From Clitopilus passeckerianus (Eukaryota > Basidiomycota > Agaricomycetes > Agaricales > Entolomataceae), in the NCBI GenBank assembly GCA_944990035.1, contig CALYLX010000070.1:1-64000 (forward strand): a stretch of DNA of 64,000 nt, written 5' to 3'. Below, piece after piece: positions 11,020-23,459 of this stretch. The notes under the pieces are model-generated. The model was not told the origin of the DNA, did no database searches, and was given only the letters and a program-made list of their open reading frames with translations. A program made the position numbers and the translations under genes. Positions within the stretch are counted from its first letter, which is position 1. Every line of letters starts with the position of its first letter.

Positions 11020-11598
11020 ATGAGCAAGCCCAGTTTCGCTTCAACTCGCCGGATTAATCCGCCTGGTGCCACGCCAGTCCTGACTCACGAACAAGTATGG
11101 AAAGGTCTGGGCATAAAAGCGAGGGAACCCAAAACGTTCGTAGCCGCCATTACTTCGTGCAAGGTCGTGAGTGATGAAGGCAATAAGGTATTCAGAACCC
11201 GATTGCTTTTGAACTTCTAGGCAGCTAACGTGAGCTGTTGTATAGATTGTAAGGTCTGTCAGTTTTGGCGAGGCAGCCTCTGTGACTGAAGCTGTTGAAA
11301 TGTATGGAGACACCATCGTAAGCCTTTTCCCCAACGTTTCGAACTTGAAAGAATCATGTTGATGAACTCAATTCGTCTGTAGGCTTACTTTGAAAATGAG
11401 ACCGGTACTCGCATCACGAACCTAATTTCGTATGGCGAAAATGGAGAGCTCCTGTTAACATTTACTTTTGCAAACGGGATCCCTGGTTTCCCTGATACTG
11501 GGCTTTCTGACACCCAGGAACTGAATAGATGGATAGGGGGAGGCGTTGAGCATACGATCAATCGGTTGAGGGAGTTGGCCCGGGAGGGAACCATTTAA
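11020..11598 (+). CDS. DUF1857/AtaL-like START-fold protein
   Basis: Three exons: the first starts at ATG 11020 and ends near 11187, the second is near 11247-11318, and the third ends with TAA at 11596-11598. The reconstructed protein is about 155 residues. It contains INPPGATPVLTHEQVWKGL, IVRSVSFGEAASVTEAVEMYGDT and ITNLISYGENGELLLTFTF, and ends HTINRLRELAREGTI. This matches my memory of the fungal DUF1857 (AtaL-like, SRPBCC/START superfamily) proteins. These form a small hydrophobic cavity, and some members act in secondary-metabolite pathways. No biosynthetic cluster is visible around it, so a specific role is not supported. There is no signal peptide, so it is probably cytosolic. Confidence 0.75.
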
Positions 11599-11891
11599 GG
11601 CTATAATTTCCATTTTAAGAAATTAATTGAGTAAATACTTTACCAAATCAATCAATTGATGTGCGGAAATTTAGGGATGACTATCATCGTGACCCTTCAG
11701 TGCTATCCATTGACCATTCGCTGTCGGCAACAACTCTGACGGCGACCACCACGACGATACAGACGACGAGTTCTTGATCCAGGCTCGGGCAAAGTGTAGC
11801 AACTCAGGACATACCAAAGGTCAGTGTTTCTAGGCAGGATCAGTTTCAGCAAGTACTCAACCCAAGCTTTCAGGAAAGCCGTGGCTATTGG

Positions 11892-14800
11892 ATGTCACCA
11901 TTGTCCAATGATGCAGAATCACCTCAGAAACTGCGCCATAGATCCAATACTGCGTCTTTGATGAATACATTATGGCGCAAACGCAACGACACACCTCCTA
12001 GTTCTCATTCTTCAAGCCCAGCAGTCCAGACACCAGTGGCCACACCGCAGCCTATGTCTATTGAAGGCCTCATAGAGGCTTTAACACCCCCTGCTGTTCC
12101 CAGCTTGGCTCATTCAAGAGCTCTTGCTAGTGCTATCAGCACATGTTCACCCCTCCCTCGCCTGGCGGGCCTGCATCAGGTCTTGAGCCACCTCTGTGAT
12201 CCCTCAGTTCCTGTTAGCGTTCAGGCCGCAGGTTTCGATATAATCTCTGCTTATTTTGAGCATACCGAAACCCCGACCCTGTCTACGGGGGAGCGCTTTA
12301 CCTACTTTTCTTGGTTCTTTCCACCAAAACCGACACCTTGGAATGCTGAGCTTTGGGAACCTAGGTTCAAAGCTCTGAGGGCACTGACGAGATACGGCAC
12401 CGACATCCTTGGAATCGAGGAAGGATTTGTGGATACTCTCAAGGAATGGATTCGGAGTGCATTCGAAGGCTTATTGAAACTTGATGGAGGGGTGGACCGG
12501 GCCGAATGGGCAGAACGAGAGCGTAGCGTGGATATACTCTCCAAGTTCCTTTCGGATGTCCTTAAGAAGGACGAAGTCGTCGCACGCATTCCAGATGATG
12601 ATTTAGGCGACATCCTGCAATTCTACGCTAGATTGGTAGACCGATGTATCATCCACGAAAACAAAGCTCGGTATCACAATAGGGTGGCCTCACCAGCCGA
12701 AACTCCCTCGAGCAACACACCTTCCCAAAAATCTGGAACGACGTCCCACAAACGGAACCACTCCTCTCTTTCATCTTCCTCTGTCCCTTCCTCCGTTCCC
12801 ATCACACCCCCTCCTCCACAAGCTATGCATTCGCATTCAAAACATCCTGCAGATTTAGCCATCTCATTATATCTTGATCACCTCGATTTCCGGTTGAAGA
12901 CTCTATCCCCACCCTACCTCAATTCTATACTGCCTTTACTTTTTCGAGCTCTGGCGTTTTGTTCCTCTCCACTTCCCCGATTATCGGTGGTCCCGCACCC
13001 TTCCAAAAAGCCTACTTCAGAGGGCAAGATTACGCAAACTTTGTATGCATTGCTTGGTGGACCTTATTCCACCAACTGCATGCGGATCTTAAAGAACAAC
13101 CTATTTCCTCCTAGCAATGTTCCCCAAGACGCCAGTTCTGGGTCACTCGCGTTATCCTCCAAACAGAATATGCCTTCGTCAGTATCCGATGGCCTTCTTT
13201 CCGCGATCCAAACATCCCTTGGAGCACATCGTACTTTCAGGAATCACGTTCGTCGCGCGCTGTCCGCCAGGTTGGCAAGAGCGTATATCTCTCGCGAGAC
13301 AACTATGGGTTTCTCGCCCTCCGGCGCCCCTTCCTTTGTAAGCCTGGAGAAGGACCTCATGGAGCGTGCGTGGCCGAAGGAGGATTATTCAACATCTTCC
13401 GGAGGCCTTGGTCGCAATGGCTGGGACGCTGCAAGGGCAGGCAAAGCGTTGACGAGCAGTGTCGAGTCGTGGGTTTGGTGGGTGGCGGACGGAAATGATG
13501 AAGGATTTTTGGAGAAGATCAGGGCTGGAAAGGAGGATATTCTTGAGGAAGCTGCTGGTGTTTTGAAGGATATCTGGCAAGAATTCGACTCGAGGGGAGA
13601 AGACGAGAAGACGAGTTTGGATGAGGAGGAAAGCTGGGTTGTTGGGGAAACCTTGATGAAGTTAGCGGAATATGTTCATCCCTTGAGGTCTGTTGCTCCT
13701 TACCCTGCTATGAACCTCTCGCTGAGTAATCGGTGCTTTAGGAATCTAGATGGCAGCCCCTACGTTGTACCTCTAACCTCAACTCCAGCTGCTCCTACAC
13801 AGTTCTTACGCAGCTTATCGACACTGCTCTCCCGCGATCCCATTATCCCCACCAATCCACTCCTGTCCACCATTCTCATCCATATTGCCGACAATCTCAC
13901 AGATGCAGATACGGCCAAACTTCCACACGTCATGGCTGAACAGCATGATCTGTACCCGACCTCTCCGGATTGGAAATCCAATTGGTCGAACCTACTCACC
14001 AACCACTCACTCATGAGCACCCAGCGACCCCAGACTCGCGTAGCGATTGTAGTTGCGTTGGAAGCGGTTTATGAGAGCGTGAAGGATATGACGGCTTATC
14101 GTCAGCCTTTGGCCGATATGGTTTGGGAATGCTGTGACCTTTCTTTGCGCGAAGGAGGTGGAAGGGATCCAGGAGATGCTGTATGGAGGATTCTTGGGGA
14201 TGAGATTATTGCCAGAACCGTTGAAGCGGAAGATGGCAGCAATGACGATGCAATCACTAAATACCTCGACCTTCTCGTCGACTGCATTAGAGCTGAGTCT
14301 GATGTGATCGAGGAGGAATCGCTGGACACTGCATCTGTGACGACGGCTGAAACTCACTCGCCTTCCCCCGGCCCTCCTCCCCCTTCCACGGTAGTTTCGC
14401 CGACACTGTCCAGGGCCCAAAGCGAATTCCCACCTCATCTAAGAGGTGTGGATAGGGATAGAGACACTGGGTTACCTTCGGTCATGTCGATCCTATCTTC
14501 TTTGGCTGCTACTCATCAGTCACGAGCACAATCGATCCATACAACGAATGAAGATGCCCAGGATACTCAAGAAGCGCCTACGGTTGGCGTGGAAGCCCCT
14601 GCATCCCTCCCAGCCCCACCAATAACCTGTGCCGTCGCTGCTACGTCTGCTCTCATCTCGATCTTCAGCCACATGACGTTCACGCCCAATTCCTTGTATC
14701 CTCGATGCACTACACTTGCAATACGGGTTTTCAGGATCCTGATCAACATTGCCGTTGAAGGACCTGCTTTACGGACGAGGATCGCCGCCCTACAGTTTTT

Positions 14801-17506
14801 GATGAGGCTCAGAGTGGACCGCGACCACAAGGTGTATTTCACCCCGGAAACTGCACCACAAGTTGTAACCCTCGCCGAGCTCATCCATCGTCACCATGTG
14901 GAGACACCACCGGCGGACTCTACGGAGGACTCTACGCCCACTACAGAACTTCCAGACCTTCGACGGGCTCGGGCATCCCTCCCCCTGTCTCTCGAGCGCA
15001 ACGGGAGGAACCGATCTCGTGGTCGTGGTGTGAGTGGCGCTACGTCGCACTCAGCGGCTACCACGAACAGCAGAAGCCGGTCCAGGGTGCCCGGAGGTAT
15101 CTCTCTTCCACCTATTCCAGCTGCCCCACCACCACCGACACCCGTCCTTGGTCCCTTATGGACCGTCCCGGAAACCATCCCTTTCACGTCGATAGAGAAC
15201 AAAGCCAGTGAAGGACTTACAACTTACGATCCCGATGACCAAACCGGACGACCGATTCTTCCCACCGCTGCATACTTGCTAGCAGTTCTCGACATTTTGG
15301 AGAAGGAAGCGAACTGGGAAATTCTCTCCTATGTTCTCTGCCATCTCCCGGTGCAGCTCGCGAATAAACACCTGTTTTGTGGGCCCAAGTCTCGAGAGGC
15401 AATAAGTAAATTGTTGTCTTTCTTGTGCACGGGGCTTCTGAGTGGTGATTTTGGTTCGCGCCTAGCTGCTCCTTGGCCCAAGGATTTGATCAAAACCCGC
15501 GACGCACATGGATTGGCATTTCATACACTTTCAGTTCTGATCAGCTACCGGCGATGTTTCGATCTGAAACAATGCCATTTATTGATTGAAGTCTTCCAAA
15601 CCGGTCTCAATGCACAATTCTCCACCATCAAATGCTGCCTTCATGCCCTTTCCATTTCAGCATTCGAGTTACAGTCTTCAATTACAAGGTCCCTCCCGAG
15701 GATTTTGGAGATGCTTTCACAGATAATGTCGACTTCGAAAATGACGGTCCACATTCTCTCCTTCCTCGCAATTGTTGGGTCCCTGCCACCACTCTACGCC
15801 AACTTCACCGATAACGACTACAAAATGGTGTTTGGGGTTGCATTACAGTATCTGCAGCAATACAATCGACAAGAATCGGGGACAACGTCTTGGGCGCTCA
15901 CTCAGCATGTCCGCATCCTTTCCTATACCGTTGTGTATACTTGGTATCTGGCGCTCAAGCTCCCCGACAGACCCAAGCACATTCCTTATATTACCCGCCA
16001 ACTTCTACTTGCCAATGAAGGAAATGATAAAGTCGATGATCCAACAGAGGTCTGCTTTGACTGGTTAGCGCGATACACTTATGCAAGTGCAGATCCCCGA
16101 CCCGCACCCTCCGTCTTCAACGATGTCGTCATGGATCCGCCGGGTGAAGTGTCAACTCATAACGTAGTCAATGAGAAGACATGGATATCGGGCTATTCTG
16201 TCATCACTATCAGGACTTTGGCCAGGAGGGGCTGGGTGGAAATCGTTGCAAGGCGTCCTTCAGGCTTCACCAGGTTGTTGTGCAGGGCGGAAAATGCGCC
16301 GATGGTACCAGCCGGCGACGTCAACCCTGACTTGTTTTCCGTTCCCTCGCTGCTTATGCTAGAGCGAGACCCTCCTGGGCCATTACCTCCTGATTCTGAG
16401 TCTCAAGAGACAGTATCTCGGCGGGACATGCCTGAGGTGAGCCTGTCGTAGCTTCAGGGGAAAAAATTATTCCTAACGCGCTTACCTAGAACGAAACTCG
16501 AAATGCTCTTGATGGGGAGGTTCACAGAGTCCAGGAGGATGAATCAACTCGTCCTGATCCCATAACTGGCTACGTTTGGAGTGGGACCGCACCCTCTCAA
16601 CGCCGTAAAGACGTTTTGGTCCATCCTGGATATGTCGCACTCCAGCTGTCCGCATATCCTGATCGACTCAGCCCCCAACATGTCCGCTCGGTAGGGGACA
16701 ACGCGGCGGTTGCGAAATTCATCAATACTCTTGACAGAGTGCCTGTTATTGACACACACAAGGTCGGGATCATGTACGTGGCACCCGGCCAGACGGACGA
16801 AACCGAGATCCTCAGAAACACCCACGGATCCCCCGCCTACACCAGATTTCTCGAGGGCCTCGGAAGACTTGTCAATTTGCGTGGTCAACGAGATGTCTAC
16901 GCGGGTGGCCTCGATCCTGACGAGGATGGGGAATATGCTTATGCTTGGTGGGATGACATTTCACAAATCCTATACCACACAGCGACTATGATGCCCACAA
17001 AGCCGGAAGATCCTCAGTGCAACTTCAAAAAACGTCACATAGGCAACGACTACGTCCGGATTGTCTGGAATGATTCCGGACTACCATATCGATTCGACAC
17101 GCTCCAAACTCAATTCCAGTTCGTCAACATCATCATTGAACCGCATTCCTTTGGTGCAATCGCTGCCTTCTCCAACCACGTTCATGAAAACGAATATTTC
17201 AAAGTCACAATCCAGCGAGCTGAAGGCATGCCGGAACACACACCCGTTGGCCATTACAAACTAATTTCGGCCGAGAGCTTGCCTCTTTTCGTGAGGCAGC
17301 TCAGCCAGTTGGCTGACTGGTTCGCGTCCGTCTTTGCGACTACCCAGCGGGACACCGTTCAAGTCGAGGTCAAGACGAACTGGCGTTCTCGGCTGGAATC
17401 CATTCGGCGGTTCAAAGGCCAAATTCCTCAGGTTGAGCTTCCAGAGGGAGACGGCGGCGTCATAATGAGCCAAGAGGCAGCTCGAGACTTCACGAATATG
17501 TTTTAG
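11892..17506 (+). CDS. TSC2: tuberin (TSC2) homologue, Rheb GTPase-activating protein
   Basis: Two exons (11892-16436, 16490-17506) with one 53 bp phase-0 intron give 1853 residues, close to animal tuberin. The long N-terminal part is helical (HEAT-like tuberin domain), with a Ser/Pro-rich linker near residues 265-320 and another disordered Arg/Ser-rich stretch near residues 1000-1090. The C-terminal Rap/ran-GAP domain is clear: VPVIDTHKVGIMYVAPGQ, RFLEGLG, and the 'Asn-thumb' helix HIGNDYVRIVWNDSG, whose Asn supplies the catalytic residue. By analogy it turns off Rheb and so restrains TORC1 in response to nutrients, together with TSC1 (not in this window). An intron-poor gene like this one is unusual among its multi-exon neighbours. 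It is convergent with the GEN1-like gene, only ~225 bp away. Confidence 0.93.
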
Positions 17507-17730
17507 GATTATCTTACATTCGCCATTGTATACTAACCATATCACATTTTACTCAATCGGAATTGTTCATTCTCGTATCTGTTGTATTTGGATATCTACC
17601 CAAAATCCGTATGAATGACTGTTGTTACAATAACGCCTATGGTTACCTACTACATATGAGTCTACAATAGATGCTGATGAGTATAAAAGAAGGAATGGTA
17701 TATACATCGCCAGTACGAGCCAAGGGATGG

Positions 17731-20646
17731 TTAGGTTAAATCAATAATGTCGTGGATTGGAGCCCTTGAGGATTTAGCGATAAGTGGTGCCGGACGAGGC
17801 GCGTCAGACCCTTTCTTGGAGTTTTGAGCAGCTTCTATGCCCTTGGCCTGTGCCCTCGCCCGTGCTGCAAGCAAAGGAGCAAAAGCAGCGTTGGGAGGGG
17901 GAAGATCGCTGTCAGATTCTGAATCGGATAACTCGATGACTGGGGTAGCTCGGAAAGGTTTCAACTTGAGAGGTTGTTGCGCAGGTGGAAGAGGCTGATT
18001 CCGCTGAGTGGGAGTGGGTGAGGATGATCGTACTCTGGAAACTCCTGCTTTGAGAGTACCTCTCCTGGGCGAGGTATGTTGTGGAGATATCTTAGGAGAC
18101 TTATGGATGTGGGTTCCAAGGGATGCCTCGCTCGAAGAAGGCGTTATAGTACGTTCACGTGTATGTTTGCGCGAACCTGAGGGTACTGTGGGTGCCGCTG
18201 GAGCTACCGGAGAAGGTTCGTCTGAGTCGTACAGGAAGGAGTCTATTTCGAGGAGACCCGCGCTGATTGTCTTTGAGCTCCTTATGTAGGTATTTTGTGA
18301 GGAGGGGACCTGAGAAGAAGACGTGGTCTTGCTAAAGAAGTCTAATTCCTCTTCGACTAGTTGTAAAGTCGACGACCTTGATGTCGCCGCTTGCTTTAGC
18401 GCTGCTGCGCTCGATGACTTGACCTGCAGGAGGCTGTCGAAGGACTTCGAATTCGTCGCCTTCTTTTTCGTGAAGTCTCGAGTCAATGTGACCGATTCGG
18501 AGCTGCTCGAACCAGCTGTGTCGCGAGAGGAGGTGAGGAAGTCGGCGTAGTCCAGTTCAAGAGGGCTATCAGGAACCTCGACTGTCCTGGCGGGGTCCTT
18601 AGGTTTGGCGATGGCAGCTTGGGCAGGTTTCTTGCCCACATTTGTAGTGGGCTTCGTCGTTTTGAAGAACGCTTTCACTCCGGAGCCAGTGTTGGTATGA
18701 GGTGCCTTCTTCTTCGTCAAGTCGCGAATGACCTCGGCTGGCGGTTCGGCGTCGGCGTCCTCATCAGAGGTATCTGTAGGCACAGGGGCCTTCCCTTTAG
18801 TCGAGCGTTTAGCACCCGTACTCTTTGAGCTAGCAGCTTTCTTGCGAGGGGTGTTCTCTTTCGCAGAGGAATACTCTTCTTCTTCTTCCTCTGCAACAGT
18901 AGCGGCCTTCTTCTTTCCCCTCCCTTTCCCTTTATTGGCTTTCTTCTCGTCCTTTTTCCGTTGGATCTCGTCAAAGTCCTCAACGATGTGTGGTTCGGCA
19001 ATTTGGACCATACATGCTGGCATCCACACTCGCAAGGTACTCGACGGTTCAGGCGGCGGTTTCTTGGTTTTCTTCCCTTCTTCATCCACTTCTTCCCAGT
19101 CGTCTGGTCCAATAGGCTGCCGTAGACCCCTGAGGCCAGACTCAGCGATGCGAACTAGTTGGCTAGGGGCGATCTCGAGACGGTACTCAAGCGTGCCATC
19201 CGTAGAGACATGTGTACGCTTAGAGTGGATCTTGATAATGAGGCGTTCTCCATCTACTTCTTCATCATCGCTATCCCTGGTGGATGAAGGCACAGCTAGC
19301 GAGGAAAAGTGTTTGGTGATGAGTTTGGAAGGAGTCCCGAAAGGCCGTGGTCCGTTTTTGCCTGCTTTCCTTGGTGTTGATGGGACTGTACCCGAACCTG
19401 CAATCCTCGCTCTCTTCTGGTCCAAGTCGAGAACACCACGACGAAGGATGCGCAAAACGGCGCCGTGCCAGATGACAGTCCGGAAACGTTTGATAATGGC
19501 CTCTCGGTACCCCCACTCAAAATAGAGCTCGCAAATGGCTGCAAGATTCCCGATGTTTGGCTCCTTGGACCAAGTCAAATCCGAGTTCTTGAATGGTCGG
19601 CCTTCGGTTTCCGACGTAATGGGATTGGTATACGAAAGGAGGATGTCGATGTCGGGGAAATTAGCTGGAATCTTGTTGGCCACAGCCGCATTTTTTCGAC
19701 CGATCTTCTTTTGTGAATTGGTTCTTAGCTCGTGACAGAGATCATGGCGCCAGGCCACAAGGAAATCTTGGAGTTCTTGTCTACCCATCTCTTGGGTGGC
19801 TTTGAGAAGGGAGTCCCCAAAACCGCACTTTGCGAGCCCATGGGCAATCGTTACACCGATTCCGTCGGCACCGCCTTGCTCGTAATCGCCGCCTCTCAGT
19901 AAACCGATGAGAATAAGCCCTCCTCTACTCAATCCAATATCGGGATGGCTGGTAATGTCGGGGAGTCTGTAGACGTGTGTGTGGACCTTGTCATCCTTGC
20001 CGTTAGCGTTGAGGGCAGGGTTCGAACGGTTTCCGGACAGATTGTGGCTGGGACTGTTGTTGTTTGATGATCAGCTACAAGCTTGAGACTGTGCGCAAAT
20101 TCATACTGACTTCCGAATTACGGTGATAGCACCAAAGAGAAAATTATCCACGTCGTCGGACAGGATGCCATCAATCGCCCCAATGCGATTCAGATAGGCT
20201 AGCTCTGCCTCTGCCTCTGCAGGTGCAGTCCGCCACTCAAAGCCAAATGCTTCAACTATGGACTTCATCCCAGGAGTGAGTTTGTTGCTCTGACGATTGA
20301 TCCTCTTGCCTCTCTTGACTTCAGGTCGTCTTGGGCCATCAAAGACAAAGACAGGTAGGAAAGGGGCATGCATGAGAGTGGCACATCGGAAGAACAGAGT
20401 GCGTAGAACAGGATTTTCTCCTTCCCGTCCATATTCCGCGTGAAAGAACCAGATGCTGGCGTCTATGCCCACTCGAAAGCCACGAACACCATTTGGATTC
20501 GCAATGAATCCTTCAGTGATGGCAAGTTCTGTGAGAGAACGGTTCTTAGAAGCAGGTCGCAGAATCTAATGGTAAAGTCGTTCATTAGTATTGATAAATG
20601 CCTATTATTTTTACCAACTCACATCCCAAAGTCCTGCTACACCCAT
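17731..20646 (-). CDS. GEN1/YEN1: GEN1/Yen1-type Holliday junction resolvase (XPG/FEN superfamily)
   Basis: Structure-specific 5' nuclease that resolves Holliday junctions. ATG at 20646 starts MGVAGLWD, whose free N-terminus is the classic XPG-N motif. A GT-AG intron follows, then the rest of XPG-N (FRVGIDASIWFF, VFVFDGPRRP) and XPG-I (TAPAEAEAELAYLNRIGAIDGILSDDVDNFLFG) with the acidic metal ligands intact. After a further intron comes the helix-hairpin-helix region (LLRGGDYEQGGADGIG), then a chromodomain-like segment. The long C-terminal tail (about 450 residues) is Ser/Lys-rich and disordered, with many basic patches and SP/TP sites. In yeast Yen1 such sites mediate cell-cycle control of activity and nuclear import; regulation here is inferred. 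The promoter is shared with the GH3 gene on the other strand. Confidence 0.92.
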
Positions 20647-20900
20647 CTCATCGGCCAACGATACAAAGGGTCTTAATGAGAAACGATGCCACGACGCGAC
20701 GAGTTGAACCAATTGTCACGGCAAGTCGCGGGCACATGATGTGACTAAAGCAATCACACATCCTTGATCAAGCAAACGGCCCGGTTACACCGATTGCATC
20801 ATGCCTCCTAACCAGCCAACTCCTGAATGACCAAAGAATCAGGAAATCCACAAATACGAGCACATGCCATGGGGCACAGCTATTCTTCTCCAGAACCATC
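20647..20900. promoter_or_regulatory. compact bidirectional promoter, GEN1 (-) / GH3 (+)
   Basis: Only 254 bp separate the two divergent start codons (20646 and 20901), so both promoters must overlap. A short upstream frame beginning at the ATG within CATGCCATGGGG (near 20869) ends 12 codons later at the TGA overlapping the GH3 start (ATGA). It is a possible upstream ORF for the GH3 gene. Confidence 0.55.
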
Positions 20901-22902
20901 ATGACTGCGCTCTCTGAGGAAATTAAAAGAGAAATTGGCCAGGTAAATTCAGCTTTAACAGTTGAAAGGATTGGTGATTGAAAGTGAAATTTAGCATCTC
21001 GTCTTCGGCTTTCATGGTCATGAAGTCAGCGAGGACATTAAGACCCTCATACGTGATTATCACCTTGGAAATGTCATCCTGATGAGGCGTAATGTGAAAG
21101 GTAGATTCACCTCACGAAGGGTTCCCGTCCAACCTACTCATGATTGATCCCTAGATGCTCTGCAAGTCAGAAATCTCGTGAGGGATCTCCAGCAACTTGC
21201 AAAAGACTGCGGCCAGCAGAAACCCCTCCTCATTGGAATCGATCAAGAGAATGGTTCGTGTCCTGCCTAGCCGGATCTTATGATATACCATTCTGATGCT
21301 TGCCCCAGGACTTGTTTCCGCTTTCAGCGGACCTCATTCTGGAACGCAATTGTACGTGTACAAGGAGATGTTTTGTGGGTATCCAAACCAATGCCACTAT
21401 TAGTCCAGGAGCTATGGCTATCGCCGCTACGGGCTCTACAGAACTTGCCTTTGAAGTTGCTGCTGCGACTGGCAAAGAACTCAAGGCGGTCGGAATCAAC
21501 TGGGCTTACAGTCCGGTGGCAGACGTCAATTCTGATGCGAGAAATCCTGTAATTGGTATGTATTCACCCCTCCTTCTCGCAGTGTAAACAAATTCTTAAC
21601 GTTATACTATAGGTGTCAGATCCTTTGGGGATGGTCAGTCATCTCAAAGAAATCGTCTTCAAATTTACATCCTCACATCCGCTGACAGATCCCAAGGAAG
21701 TTGCGCAATATGCTTCTGCAGTTTCCAGAGGCTTGACCTCCTCGGGTGTTGCCCCCTCCGCAAAACATTTCCCTGGCCACGGTGACACCCACGTCGATTC
21801 TCATCTCTCCCTCCCCGTAATCTCCAAGTCCAAGGAGGAACTCCACGCAACGGAAATCGCACCCTTCAAAGCTCTGATTGATGCTCCTGACGCCATTGCT
21901 AGCATCATGGTTGGGCACATGGCCCTCCCGGCGTTGGCAGGCGATAACTCCCCTGCATCCCTCTCACCGAAGATTTCAAAGGACCTGTTGAAAGGCGAGC
22001 TGGGTTATGAGGGCTTGGTGGTCACTGACTGTCTGGAGATGGACGCTATCTCCGAACCAAGTCAGGGAGGTTGTGGGTCCGAGGAGGGCGTCGTACAGTG
22101 TTTGCTCGCTGGCGCAGATATTGCTATGGTTTGCCATCGGTTCGACCGACATGTCGGGTCGCTGAAAGCCGTGTATGCCGCCGTTGAATCTGGGAGGATG
22201 GACGTTGGGTTACTCAAAGAGAGTAGGAAGAGGATTGACGCGATGAAGGATCGGTTTGTTGGAGGATGGGAAGATGTTTTGGGTAAGCAAGGGGATGACG
22301 AGGTTTTCAAGAAGTCCTGGGAGGAGCTCAAGAAGAGTAATTTGGCCCTCAGCGCTGGCGCTTACAAGAAAAGCTTGGCCGTCGTCTGGGGCTCCGAAAT
22401 TCTCCCCCTCAAGCTGGCCGGGGGAAAGGAAATTGCTTTGTTCACCCCCACCAAGGAATCTCTGAATCGAGCGGTTGACGACCCGGAGGAAATACTCAGA
22501 GATCCTTCGGGGAGGGTTAGGAACACTGCTGGTGCTTCGTACATTAGCCTGGCGAAGGGGCTGCAAGAACGAGTTCCTACTCAACATATTGTGTACGCCG
22601 CGCAGGAGCCCACCGAGGCCGTTCCTGCCAATGCAGGGGCGGTTGTGTTTGTGACAAGGAACGCGAATAGCAGTGCGTGGCAGAAGACGTGCTTGGAGGA
22701 GATTCGTGGTCAGTTGAAGGGGTTGCCGTTGGTCGTGGTGGCGAGCTGTGGTCCGTATGACCTTCTTGGGGAGAGGGAGAAGTGGGAGGGGTGCGCGTAT
22801 TTGGCGACATTCGAGTTTACCTCTCAGGCATTTGAGGCGCTGGTGGATGCCATAACTGAAGGTGCCAATGCAGGGGGCCGACTTCCTGTCAAGGATGCCT
22901 AA
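20901..22902 (+). CDS. GH3 family NagZ-like beta-N-acetylglucosaminidase, probably intracellular
   Basis: Glycoside hydrolase family 3 enzyme with about six exons. The (beta/alpha)8 catalytic domain is complete: VFGFHGHEVSE, LLIGIDQENG, GINWAYSPVADVN, and the NagZ hallmark KHFPGHGDTHVDSH, whose Asp-His pair acts as acid/base. The nucleophile motif VVTDCLEMDAI follows (Asp present; Cys where bacteria usually have a second Asp). A second domain of ~230 residues follows, from about 22310 to 22902. There is no signal peptide, so a cytosolic role in recycling GlcNAc-containing glycans is inferred rather than secreted chitin breakdown. The intron between VRSFGD and DPKEV is in frame and can be mistaken for coding sequence. 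The start at 20901 was chosen because it directly precedes the first good exon (MTALSEEIKREIGQ). Confidence 0.85.
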
Positions 22903-23459
22903 AGAGACGTTGCATGTTGTAGCGAACATTGTAGGTCAAAAGCTTCATCTGGCTAAGTAAATTAAAAATATGTATATCCGGGAAAGTTTGGATATGATCG
23001 ACCTTGAAGCTTGTGCGACAGGTCGAACGCTTGTGAATATGTTCACTTCCCCGGATTTTGGCAGGCCAAGCGACGACCGCCGTAGCCGTACCCCAGTGGG
23101 AGGTTCCGGCTGTTCCCAAACTGCGAAATCGATGAGGTGATGCAAGGGTCGCAGGGGGTTTTCAGATTACGAGCTTCCCCCTGGTAAACCCCGTTCACAG
23201 CACCTCATTCAGTGGATAGTGGTAATTCCAAATATACAGTTCTTAAGGCTCAACACGACCTGGTTGTTTGAGGAAAGGATTGGCCTTCGAGGATCTGATT
23301 AGATAGCCACGTGTGCGGGGACACAGCCCCATCAATTGTTGCCATTGCCCAGTCCTATGCTGGCTGGCGTTCAGTTACCGCCTTAGCTCAATCATCGACG
23401 CTCTATTTCGACAGTTAATATCGCCAGATTGGCCTCGGTAACGTGCTCTGTAGACCATC
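22903..23459. other. intergenic region
   Basis: About 560 bp holding the GH3 3' UTR and the promoter of the VHS-GAT gene. CACGTG appears near 23310. No gene or repeat is recognised. Confidence 0.4.

Noticed and set aside
21613..21692. Coding-looking stretch DPLGMVSHLKEIV in the GH3 gene
   Set aside because: It is an in-frame intron: removing it rejoins the conserved VRSFGD and DPKEVAQYA.
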